Positions 31,472-43,989 of a DNA stretch of 64,000 bases are shown in pieces; positions within the stretch are counted from its first letter, which is position 1, and every line of letters begins with the position of its first letter. A program made the position numbers and the translations under genes. The notes under the pieces were generated by a model that saw nothing but the letters and a program-made list of their open reading frames with translations, was not told the DNA's origin and did no database searches. The stretch is from Blattamonas nauphoetae. Its lineage: Eukaryota; Preaxostyla; Oxymonadida. Location: the NCBI GenBank assembly GCA_033064195.1, contig JARBJD010000131.1, forward strand, positions 124,001 through 188,000, read 5' to 3'.

Positions 31472-32540
31472 ATGACAGTTTTAAGCCACAAGATGATCTC
31501 CTCAAGTACTGTTCAATCCCGTTTGTCTTCACACTGCTTTTTTCATTCCTCCAGATTGTTCTGCATTCCTGAATTGGGACGAAAGCCATCATGATTCTGA
31601 ACAGAAACAATCCGTTGTCTTTCGATCTCTCGTCGACACTTTGAAGTTGCAGCCTACTCTTGATGACACTCTGGAAGCAAAAACCGTGAAATTTCTCGAA
31701 TATGTGATTCCACGGACTACAAAATACGCGGAAGCTTTTCTCAACAGTCATGGGCCAACCACTGATGAATCTTTATAAACATTCATACAGTCCATTGTGG
31801 TGCTCGTTTCTTCCTCCAGTCAGACAATCACGACAGCAACATTGAAGATGCTCGAAAAGCTGATATGACACAGTTCTGCAAAATGCCGCGTTGCCCTCGT
31901 CAAAGCTGATCTGATCCCTCAACTCATCAACACTCTCAATCCACAGTCTCTTTCATTCGCCGAAGCAGAAGATCTCCACATCAACCTCATGAAAACCATT
32001 CACCATTCTCTCTCGCTCACAACTTCATATGGTCTCGAATATTTCGAAAGTTCATATCACGATGAACCGCAAGCTTTTCATGAGATGGTTTTACAGGAAG
32101 TCCTGACACATTCGGAGAAGTGTATTAGGCATTTGTGCGCGAACCGCTTTTCGATCATCGATGGAAGCCAATCCAAGTATTTTCTTGAACTCCTCGCCCA
32201 CATCCTCCACATATGTCCATATTATCAACCGACAATGGATTTTGTTGTGAGGATACCAATAGTTCTCACCATCCCAAGTGGTCTCACATTCTTCGAAAAC
32301 AAGAGCTCAATTAGGACTTTTCTGTCTAAAATGAACTATACCCAGTGGGGATGGAACGATACAATTGGAGAGGAGCGACAGATGTGGAAGACAGTGGATC
32401 GAATGTTGAGAACGGAGGGCGTCGAAGATGTGATTGAGGAAATGCTGCAAAACGACAAAAACGAAGACGGAAGATGGGTTGTTGTATATTCGTGCAAATG
32501 GAACAACCTGCTTGGCATGAATCTTCCAGATGTTTGGTAG
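31472..32540 (+). pseudogene. 355-residue family, copy M, several lesions
   Basis: ATG behind the conserved motif, then a frame change near 31540 before DCSAFLNWDESHH. In the family frame there is a TAA after TTDESL (about 31776) and a TGA after MLEKLI (about 31866). A further frame change near 31995 leads into HHSLSLTTSYGLEYF. From there to DVW and TAG it is open: CANRFSIIDGSQS, IPIVLTIPSGLTFF, MLRTEGVEDVIEEMLQNDK, WNNLLGMNL. The upstream motif is still present although the gene is dead. Confidence 0.8.
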
Positions 32541-32735
32541 AAACAGACAAGAACCAACGACCCTTTCGACCAATTTGTGACTTGATTTGGACAACAAACA
32601 CCGTTTGTGTGTGATCTTTGTCGGCTCTGACATCGCCTCATGGTTTGGTTTGCGGGAACGATTGGGATTCTCTCTCGCCAGTCTCGCTCGATGAGAACCA
32701 CACTCTCCTTCTCCTTCGCTGCCACGCTCGCACTG
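32541..32735 (+). repeat. Family 3' flank block, copy M
   Basis: GAAACAGACAAGAACCAAC, then GGACAACAAACACCGTTTG, CATCGCCTCATGGTTTGG, GCGGGAACGATTGGGATTC and CTCTCCTTCTCCTTCGCTGC. This is the last plus-strand copy before the receptor gene. Confidence 0.6.
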
Positions 32736-32891
32736 CTCCTCCTTTTCGTCCCTTCGTTTACATTTCAACCCTGTTTATTCATTACTGAAGAGCTGGAATC
32801 AACAAATTGGATGATAGAATCAAGTGTATGTCATATGGGTAGGATCTTTCTTTCTTCTTCTCGATTTTGATCGCAGAGGATATATCCTCTA

Positions 32892-35800
32892 ATGCACATT
32901 TTACTCTGCTTTTGCAGCATACTTCGTTGCTTTGATGAATATTATCGAGATTTTGATGCTGTCTATGAGAAGAAACTGACCGAAAGCAATTTGGCCTCAA
33001 ACTCAGAATCGATGCGTCTCTCGTTTGATAATGGATTTTATTGGACGAATTCAATTAGTATTGTCTCGAAATCAGTGGAATTGAATGGCAACAAGACGAG
33101 ACTAACACATCAAGCAAACGTGCTAAACTCACGAACTCGCGATCATGACGAAAATGGAAACGGAACTCCAAGAAAAGACGCAAGTGTTGAGCGATGGATG
33201 CTGGAGGTGCAGAATAGTTCACTATCAATACGATCATGGAAACTGGACGCGGGAATGGAGAGAACAACAATCTGTTTGGTTGCTGGGTCGTCAGTTGATG
33301 TGATTGATAGCAAAATCTTGTCAAACATGGAATGTTCGGGTTTTATGCTTGCAGACTCGGGGAGAAGCGGATCTAGCAGGATTATGATCGTTGGGAGCAG
33401 CCACAAATCATCATCGCGAAATGTGCTTCTTCCACTTGTTGGGAGAGGCTTGGGACAACTGAACCCGAAAATGAATGAATGGGTGATCGACGTCGAGACA
33501 CGTGGTGGTGGATTGGTGGAAAGAGAAGACATTATTGGAGTCGGACTGTCGTTCGATTCGACGCACTTCCCGCTTGGATCTGGCCCTCTTTTCTCGTTTG
33601 CTGAGAAGTCATTGTCGTCAGGGTCAGAAATTGGAATGGTTGGAGAGACTTCAACAGAGTTGAGAACGAGCGATATTTTGAATGTGACGAGCAGTTCTGG
33701 AGATGGAAGTTTGAAGAAATTGAGGAGTTGTGTGACGGAGAGAGTGGTTGGGAGCAGGATCTCGGGGAGCACGAACCACGACATGGGGACAGGACTCTGT
33801 GGGAGGTTGGGAGGATCTATTGTTTGTGTGAACAGCTCGTTCTCTTCGTGTGTCCGAACGTCCAACGCAATCATTGACAAGAAACACGAAAACCTCACCA
33901 CAGACGACCCTGGTCGAATATTTGTGGAAATAACATTAGGAATTCCGTCGATGAAGTTCTCTCTCTGCACTTTCAACGAAATGACATTCGCAACTGGATT
34001 GGGGGCGGGTGGTGCAGCGATCTCAACCGAACATGCCCACTCCGCACTCACCGTCACTCAGTGCTTCTTCCACAAATGCACGTCCACAATGGGAAGGGAT
34101 GGAGCTGCTATTTACGTCAACGAGTTTTATGATGACTGTCCCGTCACACTCTCGTTGTCCTCCTTCGCAGCATGTGAGGTTACTGGATTCGATTCCGGTT
34201 TTGGTGGAAGTGTGTCCTGTGCTTCCTGGTCACTCTTCTCCGTCTCTGACTGCTTCTTCGAGAAAAGCTGTTCACAATTTGATGGGGCCATCCATCTCGA
34301 TCAACAACCTCTCGTCATTCTCTCCAACAGTGCCTTCGTCTCTTGCTCATCCGTTTCTTCGGCAGGTGCCTTGGGAATAAGTCGAGTCGAGGCCATCGAT
34401 ATGTCCTTCCTCCAATTCCGAGAATGCCGTTCGACTCAAACGGGAGAACCACAGGATATTTTAATCACTGGAACGCCTTCACCAGTCGTGGATTCAGACA
34501 CTGTCAGATACTGTGACTCAACTTCAGGGGAACCCAATGTCTATGTCTTCACCAACGATCCCAGTACTGGTGATCGGAGTTATCTCGTTCCTGAACTGAA
34601 GTCCACTCCAACTTTGAAGGTGAGTGTGTCGTTCAGTGGAGAGACAGCGACAGTGACAGCAACAGCTGGTGAAGGAATCAAGGGAACGATGGGGATATTG
34701 CTGAACGGGTCGAATGTGCCTCGTCTTGTTCATGTTCAATTTGGGAGCGACACGGAGGCCTCAACATCAGGATCAGCGATTGTATCGTCGGGAGATCATG
34801 GAATTCTTCCACAAGCGACATATGAACTCCGCACGTCATCTTTCGCGACGAACTGTTTCCTTCCAAGCTCACTCCATGCCGCCCATTCATCTCTGAAAGA
34901 TAGAAATACAACCAGTATTGTTCTTCATGGAATCAATTTGGAGGAAGGGAGTTATTTGATGCTGATTCGAAATGGAGACAACACTTTAAACATCTCGCTG
35001 ACTCGCACCGACTCAACGACGCTTGTTGGAGAAGCACCACACTATTCATTGGAAGCATCGGGAAGGCTGGAATTGGAGACAGAGTAAGAAGTTGAGAAGG
35101 TAATGTATCGTCCACAGGAAGGGATTGAAGTGAATGTTCGTCTGATCAACCAGATCACATTCACAACACCAACCGAACCACCACGCCTCACATCAGTTTC
35201 ATCATACTCGTTGAATGGAAAAAAAGATAGACTCACCATTTCATTCAATGGGACCTCGCTTCCTGAAGGGCCGGGGAACATCAAAGTCAAACAGACTGAC
35301 AGTGACCTTCTCGTTGAGGGTAAGTTGACCAGAAAATCTCCAACAGAATGCACAGCAGTGATCTCAACTGCGTGGACAGAGGACACCACGCATCTCTCGT
35401 TTGGGAAGAGATATTCAGTGGAATCAGCAACTTTCAACTCCATCGAGATTTTGGTCGATTCTGACATCTCGTTCGACGTTCCGAATCCTGCAGTGATCAC
35501 ATCGTTCTCTGTTCCAGCTGAATGCTCGTCGAATTCTTTCGACATCGAAGTGATTGGGCAGAACCTCCCCTCATCAGGCAAATACACTCTGACACTGTCC
35601 GACTCACACTCCATTTCGATCACATTCTCAATTGAGACAGCAGGAAAAGGGACAGTGAAAGCAGGTTTGCCGACAGCAGTGCAATTCGGAAGAGAATATT
35701 CGGTGTTGAGTGTGACGAATGGAGACGATCATGTTCTGTTCAACCAGACAACATTCACAACGCCTCTTGGCCCAACATTGAACTCGATCTCAACTGATTG

Positions 35801-38800
35801 GAAATCACCCGACAAGAAGGAAGTGATTTTGACTTTGAGTGGCTTGAGAATGATGGCAGGAGAATACACTCTAACATTTCACGAACAAGGAGAAACCACA
35901 AACCTCACAATTTCGGTGACAATTGACACCAAAACAACAGGAAGTGGTTCAGCTGTTATTTATGATGGACCGAAACTGAACTATGGAACGACATACGAAG
36001 TTCTCTCACTGACATCGGACACACTCCACTTCGCTCTCGCCCCCTCACTGAAATTCACAACAGATCCAGAACCAGCTCGATTGACATCTATTTCTTGCAC
36101 TAGATTGTCAGATGAGGATCGGAAGGCAGATTTCACAGTTGGTGGAAGAATGATGACGATTGATGGACAATACACAATCGCTGTGAACGAAACTGGAACA
36201 TCAGTTCAGAGAACGTTTGGAGTGGCGATGAGTTCAACAAAGGAAGGAACAGGAAGTGCGGTGTTGTTCTCACAGACGGAAGAAGAGATGGAGCTTGACT
36301 ACGCCACCGAATACGAAGTGGTTGGAGTGAAAAACCCTTGTCAATCACAAATTCTCATTGAACCAAATCTGAAATTCAGAACAGGTTCGGAACCCACTCG
36401 TCTTGTTTCGTTCTCGATTGCAGGATATGAAGAGAAGCAGAAGAAAGTGAAGTTTGAGATGGCAGGCCGAGTGTTGCATAGGATAAAGCTTTTTAAAGTT
36501 GGTCTGAGCATCTCAAGCGATCTGAAACACACTGTGTTGATGGCAGACAACATAGAGACTGAAAAATGGGAAGGATCAGCAGCTCTCTTTCCATCGTCGG
36601 TAGCAGAACTGGAATATGGAAAGACATACACTGTGAGCTCGTTCAAGATGGGAGACGATGCAGCAGAATTGTTTTTTGAAGGAAACTCAATCACGATTGG
36701 TTCGGAATCATCTCGTCTTGTGAAGATTGCGAATGAAGACGATGAAGGATTGAACTCGACGACACTGACACTGTCGTCGCGTGTTCTGACAGTTGGAGGA
36801 AAATACGAAATGAAAGTGACAGGAACACCTCTTCCGTCATCGTCATCATCGTCGAATGGCAATCACGAAACCACACTGACATTCAAAGCGACATCAGCGA
36901 CTGAGAACACCGTGAGGCTGACACTGTATCCTTTGGAAGACGCGATTGTGAAATATGGACACTCGTATTCTGTGGATTGGATGAAAGTGGTTGATGGCGC
37001 ATCGATTCTGGTGGAAACAGAAGGATGTGTCTTCGTGACACCGAAGGAACCAGCTCGTATTTGCTCGTGGATTAGAGCTGTTCTGAACAAAGATCGAACG
37101 AAAGTGACGATCTCATTGGAAGGGAGAGCATTTGCTAAACCACTCGGATCGATTTGGGTGTCGCTTGGAGACACTTTCTTGGAATCTTTGTCGATGCGAA
37201 GAATCTCGGAAACACTTTGCGAAGCAGACTTCCCCGTTTCTTCAAATGGAAATCCGCTCTCAATGAAATACGAAGAAGCTTACACTCTCTGCATGAAACC
37301 AGACGGTAAAAACACACTCCTCGTGGACAACGGTATCACTGTTCACATTCCTGCACCCCCCTCGTTCACCGAAGTGAAGTTTAACTTCACGAACTCTCTT
37401 GGGACAGGATGCATTGCGGTCTTGACAGGAACAGATCTGGTAGTTGGGACAGAATACGAAGTGACACTGAACACGTCATACACATTCTTGATTATGGTAA
37501 AGTCATCAACACACGCGGAATCATCAGAAATGGAGATTGGGGTTGGTGGAACAATCACATATTCGACACACGTTCTCATTGAAACTATCGAGCCAATTGA
37601 TGAAGAGAGCGGAATTGTTCTGACGCCTTCACCATTCAGTGGGCAGATACCAGCTCGTCCGAATGTGAATGAGATCTTTGTGGACTCAGAAACAGGACAC
37701 AACAATCAGACATGTGGAGATTTATCTCGTCCTTGCTCGACGATGGATGTTGCATGGCAAATTATGCGAAAACTGAACGTCTTTGCACCCACATTCTCAC
37801 TGCTGAACAGCTCTTCACTGTCGTCACAAATGTCAATTGAAAGTGGAATGTCGGTGCTGATACAAAATGGAACGAACAGCGAACCATCTCTCCACATTCC
37901 GTCATCGACACCAGAATCAGCGACATCACCTCTGATTGTGGTTTCGTCGGCTCTTCTGAACATACAAAACATCGACCTTGTGGTTGGATCGTCAGACCCA
38001 TCTTTCATTCTGATCTCAGCGTCTTCATCCAAAATGATTCTGAAAGATGGATTGATCACAGTCAAAACCGAAACAGTTCTAAGCAGAAATGAAATGGAGG
38101 ATTTGTGTGATTGGACAACGGGACTGATTGAGCTGACTGAGACAGAACTCAACGTCACGAACAACAGATTCTTCAACATCTCTCAAGGAGCGATCAGCAT
38201 GAACGGAGGCGAACTGAACATTCACGGTTCAATTTTCACAAACAATTCACCGAATCATCAGACCTTCTCATCCGCTCGTCGCAACATAGTCTGTTCTGAA
38301 GATGGGACAGTTCGAATTGAAAGCTTGTCAGCTGGCGATGGGACTCTTCTTCATCCATCTGCATGGATGTCGTCTGAAGGCTGTTCGATCGAATCAACGG
38401 AAGTGAATGTGGCATCTCCTCTCTTTGTCCCAACACTCTCTTCTGACTCCACCTCAAAGTTCGACAAGAAGACCAAATCATTCACATTGACGATCGAAGG
38501 TTCGGTTCTGATTCCATGTTCGCTGTTCCTGAAAGTGATCGCGATGAGAAGAGATGGAACAGAAAGCAATTCAATATTGATCCCTCTCACCGTCGACTCA
38601 GCGACATCATTCACTGAGACGAAGATCGTCTTCACGCTTTCAAGTTCTTCTGTCGGATCTCTGGACAACTCGCTGGAATGGCAAGGAAGATTGACATTTG
38701 GAAACAATCAGACAACAAACAACAGTTTCGTGATTCAACAGAACTCGTCTGATCGCCTCGCTCAATCAGTGAAAGACAACATGAAATGGTGGATTCCGCT

Positions 38801-39809
38801 TGTGGTTGTTCTGTCGTGTGCCCTTCTCGCATTGATTCTCGTTGTGGTTCTGTTGATGCGACGTCGAAACAAGAACAAAGGACGGAAAAGCGAGAATGAT
38901 GGAGAGCAGGAACTGGACCAGACGGAATACAAGATTGATGTGTTGAATGCGGAAGGCAACAACGATGACCATCAAAATACTGTCATCACCTCAAACCACA
39001 ACCACATTCATGACAACCCAACAATCTCGGAGTACAGCTCCAAAGCATATGATGTCACCAAGTTGATGGCACACTCTGCCGGTCAAGCACCAGTTCTGAT
39101 TATGGGGGAGGATCACTTCGGTCAGCCGACGATCGAAACTACTTTGGTGAATTCACAAGACACACTGTTCAACAGACTTCATGGACGGGAGGACAGGCCA
39201 GAATTGAACATCCATCAAGCGCGATTGGATGTGGTGAAGGCAGTGGAGACTCTCTTCTCGCATGTCCCACACGCTCTGGCACTTCAAAGACTGAGTCCTC
39301 ATTGGGTGTTCTACACTCCATCGAACGCAGTCTGCTTCAGACTCAACGATGACCCACCATCGCAGGCTCCAACAACAATCCCCACGCAATCTGGGCCACA
39401 GAAAGAGATGCAGGAAGAGAAGCGATGGTCAGCGCCTGAAGAAGAGAACCGCGAGAATGGGATTGATGAAAAGAAAGTGACGGTTTTTCGGCTCGGCCTG
39501 ATCTTGTGGGAAATCACGACGGGACAGGTTCCGTTCAGTGAAACAGATGCAGTGAATGCCCAACGACAGTTGGGGATGGGGATTGTTCCTCGGATGGATT
39601 CGATTGAGCCAGTTGAGCTTTCGACCCTTCTGACAGAATGCCTGGATCTGAATCCTGCTTGTCGTCCTTCTCTGGACTCTGTTGTTTCTCGTCTGGAATC
39701 GATTGAGGAAAGAAAGAAAGAAGAAGGGGTTGATCTTCTGGAACTCCCGAATCGCCAAGAACCCCAACCAGAATCTCGAAAACCAAAACCGACTTTTCAG
39801 CACATATAG
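32892..39809 (+). CDS. Giant receptor-like protein: beta-helix, Ig-like repeats, membrane helix, pseudokinase tail; one in-frame TAA
   Basis: One frame of 2305 codons broken only by TAA at 35085-35087 (codon 732). Residues 1-15 (MHILLCFCSILRCF) are a signal peptide. About 100-560 form cysteine/serine-rich beta-helix turns (SLSSFAACEVTGF, FGGSVSCASWSLF). About 570-1600 hold repeated Ig-like domains of about 90-100 residues, each with an FTTP-x-EP-x-RLTS linker and a Y[GA]T-x-YEV strand. A second helix region opens with IFVDSETGHNNQTCG near 1600. A membrane helix (IPLVVVLSCALLALILVVVL then MRRRNKNK) lies near 1966-1990. The C-terminus has kinase C-lobe motifs (RWSAPEEEN, VFRLGLILWEITTG, CLDLNPACRPSLDSV) but no HRD or DFG. 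TAA sits where the repeats have tyrosine (ETE*EVEKV against ATEYEVVGV). A close paralogue starts at 63781. Likely cell-surface adhesin or sensor; active only if the stop is polymorphic, read through, or an error. Confidence 0.8.
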
Positions 39810-40664
39810 CTGTTCTTCATTGTCGTGTTCTGACCAACACTATTTTTGCCCTCATGTCACAACAGGGCCTTTCGTTCTCTCCCCAGACCCCTCTCACACA
39901 AATACACCAATCTCTATTCACCGATCATCATTTCCTCACATCCAATACTTCACTTTCCGTTATTCATCGCACAGCAAGTCGTTACACATCAACTGTCGCT
40001 TTCTTTTTGGAAAGTGTCACTTTCTTGTTTTCATCCACCGCGCGGACTCGGGAGTCATCGTCAAAACAGTCAGCACGACGACCACTTCACCTCATTCTCA
40101 ACTCTGTCGTATCTGCTGGCCGTTCTTTGACTTCACTTTCGCTCGTCGTTGATGGAAACATCCTTCATTGACTTCACAGCACTCACTCTTCCGTGGGCAC
40201 ACCCACCATGTCACTGGTGTGTTTAGATGGACAGATTGATTTGCTGTGTTGTTCATCGCGTCACACAACCAACACTCTGTTCTGTATTTAACGTGTTTCG
40301 TTCTTTATCAGATACCTCCACAATTTCGCGTTTATCTCCTTCTGTTTCCATCTGAGCGAGTCCTGACTCGTCTCACTCTTCTTCTTAACCATCCAGATGT
40401 TATGGACACAAAGGCCAACACACTCTCTGTTTGTTGGTGATGACCAAGGCCTCTCGCCGTCTTTCTTCGATTGTGTTCGTTCGTCACGTTTTGCTTCATT
40501 CGTCGATCTATTTGGGTCCACCAGCGTTTCTCGGGATTGGGAGCTTTCGGTTTAGATGTCTCTTCAATCAAATTTCAGTATTCAATGAAGTTCTCTTGTT
40601 AATTTCCGAAAATATTGATTTAATCTGAGTCAATGATGATGTGAGATGAGAGGCAGATGAGCGA
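39810..40664. other. Intergenic, no gene supported
   Basis: Short open frames occur on both strands (up to 156 codons at the receptor's 3' end) but none has recognisable protein features. The part to about 39900 is probably the receptor 3' untranslated region. Confidence 0.35.
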
Positions 40665-40798
40665 GGGAGAATTGGAATAGATCCGGCAAATCAAACCATG
40701 AGGTGATGCCAGAGCCCACAAAGATCACACACAAACAGAATTAGTGGTCCAACAGAAGTCAGAAACAGGTCAAAAAGCGCGCTGGTTCAGATCTGTTT
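40665..40798 (-). repeat. Family 3' flank block, copy N
   Basis: On the minus strand from the TAG: GAAACAGATCTGAACCAGCG, then TTCTGACTTCTGTTGGACC, TAATTCTGTTTGTGTGTG and GGCATCACCTCATGGTTTG. Same block as the plus-strand copies, inverted with its gene. The left half of the CAAACA/TGTTTG repeat is lost. Confidence 0.6.
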
Positions 40799-41872
40799 CT
40801 ATTCTTCTTCTGGCGGGTTCATGCCGAGCTGGTTGTTCAAGTCGATCGATTCGTTAACAATTTCACCTCCAAAGTCTCCGTTTTGGTCGTTTCGCAGCTT
40901 TTCTTCAATCACATCTTCGATGCCCTCCATTCTCAACATTCGAGTCACTGTCTTCCACATCTGTTGCACTTTCAAGCTTTGTTCGTTCCATTCCCGCTGG
41001 GGATTGTTCATCGAAATCAGAAAAGCCCAGATTGAGTTCTCATTCTCGAAGAATGTGAGACAACTTGGGATTGTGAGAACGACGGGCAGATGAAGAACGA
41101 AATCCATCGTCGGTTGATAAAAAGGAGATATTTCGAGGAGTCTGGCGAGGAGCAACAGAAACCTCTCGGATTGCTCTCCATCGACGATCGAATATCGGTT
41201 CACGCACAGATGGCAAATATACTTCTCCGAAGGGATGAGAACATGCTTCAAAATCGTCTCGTGAACAGCTTGTTGTCTGTCTTCATCTTCAATTCCGAGT
41301 TGTTTGAGACCATTCGGAGTTGCGAGCCAGAGAGATTGGCGGTTAATTAAAATGAGGTTGATGTGGATTTCGACTGCGTCAGTAAAAGGTAGCGACAGTG
41401 GATTGAGAGTGGGGATGAGTTGGGGGATCAGATCAGCTTTGACGAGGCTAAGTCCGACTTTAGCTGAACACCATTTAATCAGACGTTCGAGCATCTCCAT
41501 TGCTGTTGCGGTGATGACATGATTTGGTGATGAAATGAGTACCAGAATGGATTGTAAGAAGTTATCACAAGATTCATCAGAGGTTTGCTCATAGCTGTCG
41601 AGAAAAGAATCTGCAAATGATCGAGCATTTGTAGACACAGATTCGAGTAATTCCACGGCTGTTGCTTCCAGAGAGTCATCAAGGGCAGGCTGGAACTTCA
41701 CAGTGGCAACGAGAGATCGAAAGAGAACGGCTCGTTCGCCAGAAGATTCATAATTGCCACCTTCCCAATTAAGGAACGGAGAACAGTCTGGAAAATATGA
41801 CAGGCATTGTGAAGACAAACCAGAGTGTACAGTATTTGATGATGTGTTTGCTTTCATGCTAATCTCGGTCAT
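40799..41872 (-). CDS. 355-residue ARM-like family, copy N, intact
   Basis: Intact 357 residues, opposite orientation to the main array. Landmarks: CSPFLNWEGGN, LVATVKFQPALDDSLEAT, ITATAMEMLERLI, LVKADLIPQLIPTLNPLSL, RQQAVHETILKHVLIPSEKYI, HLCVNRYSIVDGEQS, LPVVLTIPSCLTFF, RMLRMEGIEDVIEEKLRNDQ, LNNQLGMNPPEEE, TAG. The N-terminus (MTEISMKANTSS) resembles copy B (MTEIGLKTAVSS). Confidence 0.85.
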   Translation of the reverse strand: MTEISMKANTSSNTVHSGLSSQCLSYFPDCSPFLNWEGGNYESSGERAVLFRSLVATVKFQPALDDSLEATAVELLESVSTNARSFADSFLDSYEQTSDESCDNFLQSILVLISSPNHVITATAMEMLERLIKWCSAKVGLSLVKADLIPQLIPTLNPLSLPFTDAVEIHINLILINRQSLWLATPNGLKQLGIEDEDRQQAVHETILKHVLIPSEKYICHLCVNRYSIVDGEQSERFLLLLARLLEISPFYQPTMDFVLHLPVVLTIPSCLTFFENENSIWAFLISMNNPQREWNEQSLKVQQMWKTVTRMLRMEGIEDVIEEKLRNDQNGDFGGEIVNESIDLNNQLGMNPPEEE

Positions 41873-41893
41873 TTCGTCTCAATCAGGTAAAGA

Positions 41894-41908
41894 TGTCTCG
41901 TTATGGGT
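41894..41908 (-). promoter_or_regulatory. Family upstream motif, copy N
   Basis: On the minus strand ACCCATAACGAGACA begins exactly 36 nt before the ATG at 41872, with TTCCTTTTGGACGTCC about 50 nt further upstream. Confidence 0.65.
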
Positions 41909-41974
41909 CAGAGAAGAGAATCACAGAAACAAAGACATTGCGACGAAATGGACGTCCAAAAGGAAGAACGTAAA

Positions 41975-42894
41975 ACCAATCAACGAAGATTGACACAATC
42001 AGGGAATGAAGAGACAGTGAGTGAACGAGACAAAGAGAAAGAAGATATCGACTCGTCGATGCACAGAGAATGGATGGATTGCGAAACAGGAATACAGAAG
42101 AGGAGGTTCAGGCGTCATGATTCGTAGTTTTTCTGTGCATTCGGCGTCTTGTCGACGCTCTGTTTCACCGTTCGATGCCAAATCTCATCGCTCACTTCGA
42201 CCCATCGCTCCGACCATCCCTCGGCCGCTCCCGTCTCCGCCAGCTCTCCCAAAAGCACGCCGTGTTCCCCCATTCCTGGCCAGACATCGGTTGGGCCTGT
42301 ATTTTCCGTATTCCCAACCATCAAATCGAATCCGACTCATTTTCAACGCGTTTGGCGCCACAACAATCCACACTCGAAGCGACGTTGCGAGTCTTCCTCC
42401 CGCGCTCCTCATTCCAGACGCCATTTCGTGGAGGTCACACCCAAACCAAACCCAAACCCATCCACCGCCCTTCTCCCATCTCGCTTTCTCTTTCAGAACA
42501 AGCCCTCAGCTGTTCCGACCATATTCAGCCATTCGCGCTCTCAACAGGTGGCACTTCAGACTCGTCCCCCACTTCATGGTCAAACAGAAGTGACGCTCCT
42601 GTCTTCATGCCCAGCCACCCGAGTGTCGCAGTGTCCATCGCCCCCGTCCCTTTTGCTTCTTCACTGCGTGCCTGCCATTCGGGAAGAGCTTTCTTGTGGA
42701 GATTTCAACTGTTTGTTCTCTTGTTTCTGTCGCGTGGTCGTCTTTCACTGCTTGTTCAAGTCAACGATCAATCATGACGGGGAAGAATGTGGAAAGTGTG
42801 TGTGAATCACGAAGAGGGGTGGAAGATGGGTGAGTGTGGAGAGCGAGGGATTCGGAGTTGTTCGGGTTTTGTCTTCGTTAATGTCTGCCTGTTT
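41975..42894. other. Spacer with unidentified open frames
   Basis: G/C-rich 42120-42780 is open in several frames (200 plus-strand codons at 42175, 69-79 minus-strand codons at 42115-42424), but none contains a motif I know. It is probably debris of a duplicated gene. The last 60 bases before 42895 keep little of the family 3' block (TAGAAACAGGCAGAC). Confidence 0.35.
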
Positions 42895-43968
42895 CTACCA
42901 AAGTCGCGGAAGGTTCATGCCCAGCTCGTTGTTACATTCGATCGACTCGTCAACAATGGATCTTCCGTAAAATTTTGTTGTGTCGTTTTGCAGCTTTTCC
43001 CCAATCACATCTTCGAAGCCCTCCATTCTCAACATTCGAAGCACTGTCTTCCACCCCTGTCGCACTTCTCCGCCTTCCATGTTCCATTCTTGCTGAATAT
43101 AGTTCATGTCGTTCAAAAAATTAATCATTGACTCACAATTTTCGAAGAATGTGAGACAACTTGGGATCGTGATGAATACTGGCATATGAAGAATAAATTC
43201 CATTGTTGGTTGATAATATGGACATATTCGGAGGAGTTGGGGGATAAGTTCCAGAAAATTCTCGGATTGCTTACCATCGACGATCGAAAAGCGGTTCACG
43301 CAAAATTGGCAGAGATACTTCTCCGATGGTACGAGAACTTGCTTGAAAACTGTCTCATAAACAGCTTGCTGTTCATCCCCATCTTTAATTTCAAGAAATT
43401 CGAGACCATTCGCAGCTGCGAGCCAGAGAGAGTTCCGGATGCTTTTCATGATGTTTATGTGGATATCTTCTGCTTCGGTAAAAGAAAAAGACAGTGGATT
43501 GAGATTTTTGATGAGTTGAGGGATCAGATCAGCGTTAACGAGGGCAAGGAGGGATTTAGCAGAACACCACAAAATCAGAGTTTTGAGCATCTTCGTTGTT
43601 GCTATGGTGATGATCTGACTTGCAGAAGATAAGAGTATCATCATGGATTGTAAGAATTGGGCCGAAGAATCATCTCTGTTTCGCCCAAATCTGCTGAGAA
43701 AAGCATCTGCTGATTTTTCATCGCCCAGATCCACAGATTCCAGAAATTTCACGGCTTTTGCTTCCAGAATATCATCAAGAGCAGGCTGCAACTTTAGATT
43801 GACGACGAGTGATAGAAAGACAACAGCATTTTCGTTTTCAGATTCAGGTTCCTCTTCATTCCAATTCAGGAAAGGCGAGCAATCTGGAGAATATGAAAAG
43901 TGGTGAGAAGAGAAACCAGGGCAGGTCAAATCGAGTGAGGTGCCTTTATGAAGGTTTAAAGTCGCCAT
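42895..43968 (-). CDS. 355-residue ARM-like family, copy O, intact
   Basis: Start set at ATG 43968 (MATLNLHKGTSLD), 357 residues, because the upstream motif lies 36 nt before it; the frame is open further upstream without support. Landmarks: CSPFLNWNEEEPESE, LVVNLKLQPALDDILEAK, ITIATTKMLKTLI, LVNADLIPQLIKNLNPLSFSF (lysine of KADLI replaced by asparagine), EQQAVYETVFKQVLVPSEKY, CVNRFSIVDGKQS, MPVFITIPSCLTFF, RMLRMEGFEDVIGEKLQND, CNNELGMNLPRLW, TAG. Confidence 0.85.
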   Translation of the reverse strand: MATLNLHKGTSLDLTCPGFSSHHFSYSPDCSPFLNWNEEEPESENENAVVFLSLVVNLKLQPALDDILEAKAVKFLESVDLGDEKSADAFLSRFGRNRDDSSAQFLQSMMILLSSASQIITIATTKMLKTLILWCSAKSLLALVNADLIPQLIKNLNPLSFSFTEAEDIHINIMKSIRNSLWLAAANGLEFLEIKDGDEQQAVYETVFKQVLVPSEKYLCQFCVNRFSIVDGKQSENFLELIPQLLRICPYYQPTMEFILHMPVFITIPSCLTFFENCESMINFLNDMNYIQQEWNMEGGEVRQGWKTVLRMLRMEGFEDVIGEKLQNDTTKFYGRSIVDESIECNNELGMNLPRLW

Positions 43969-43989
43969 TCCGACAAAATGGGAGAGATG

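Noticed and set aside
35085-35087. Reassignment of TAA/TAG to glutamine, as in some oxymonads
   Set aside because: Most members of the 355-residue family that reach their normal end stop at the same TAG with a noncoding block after it, never CAG or CAA; and the TAA at 35085 stands where repeats have tyrosine, not glutamine.
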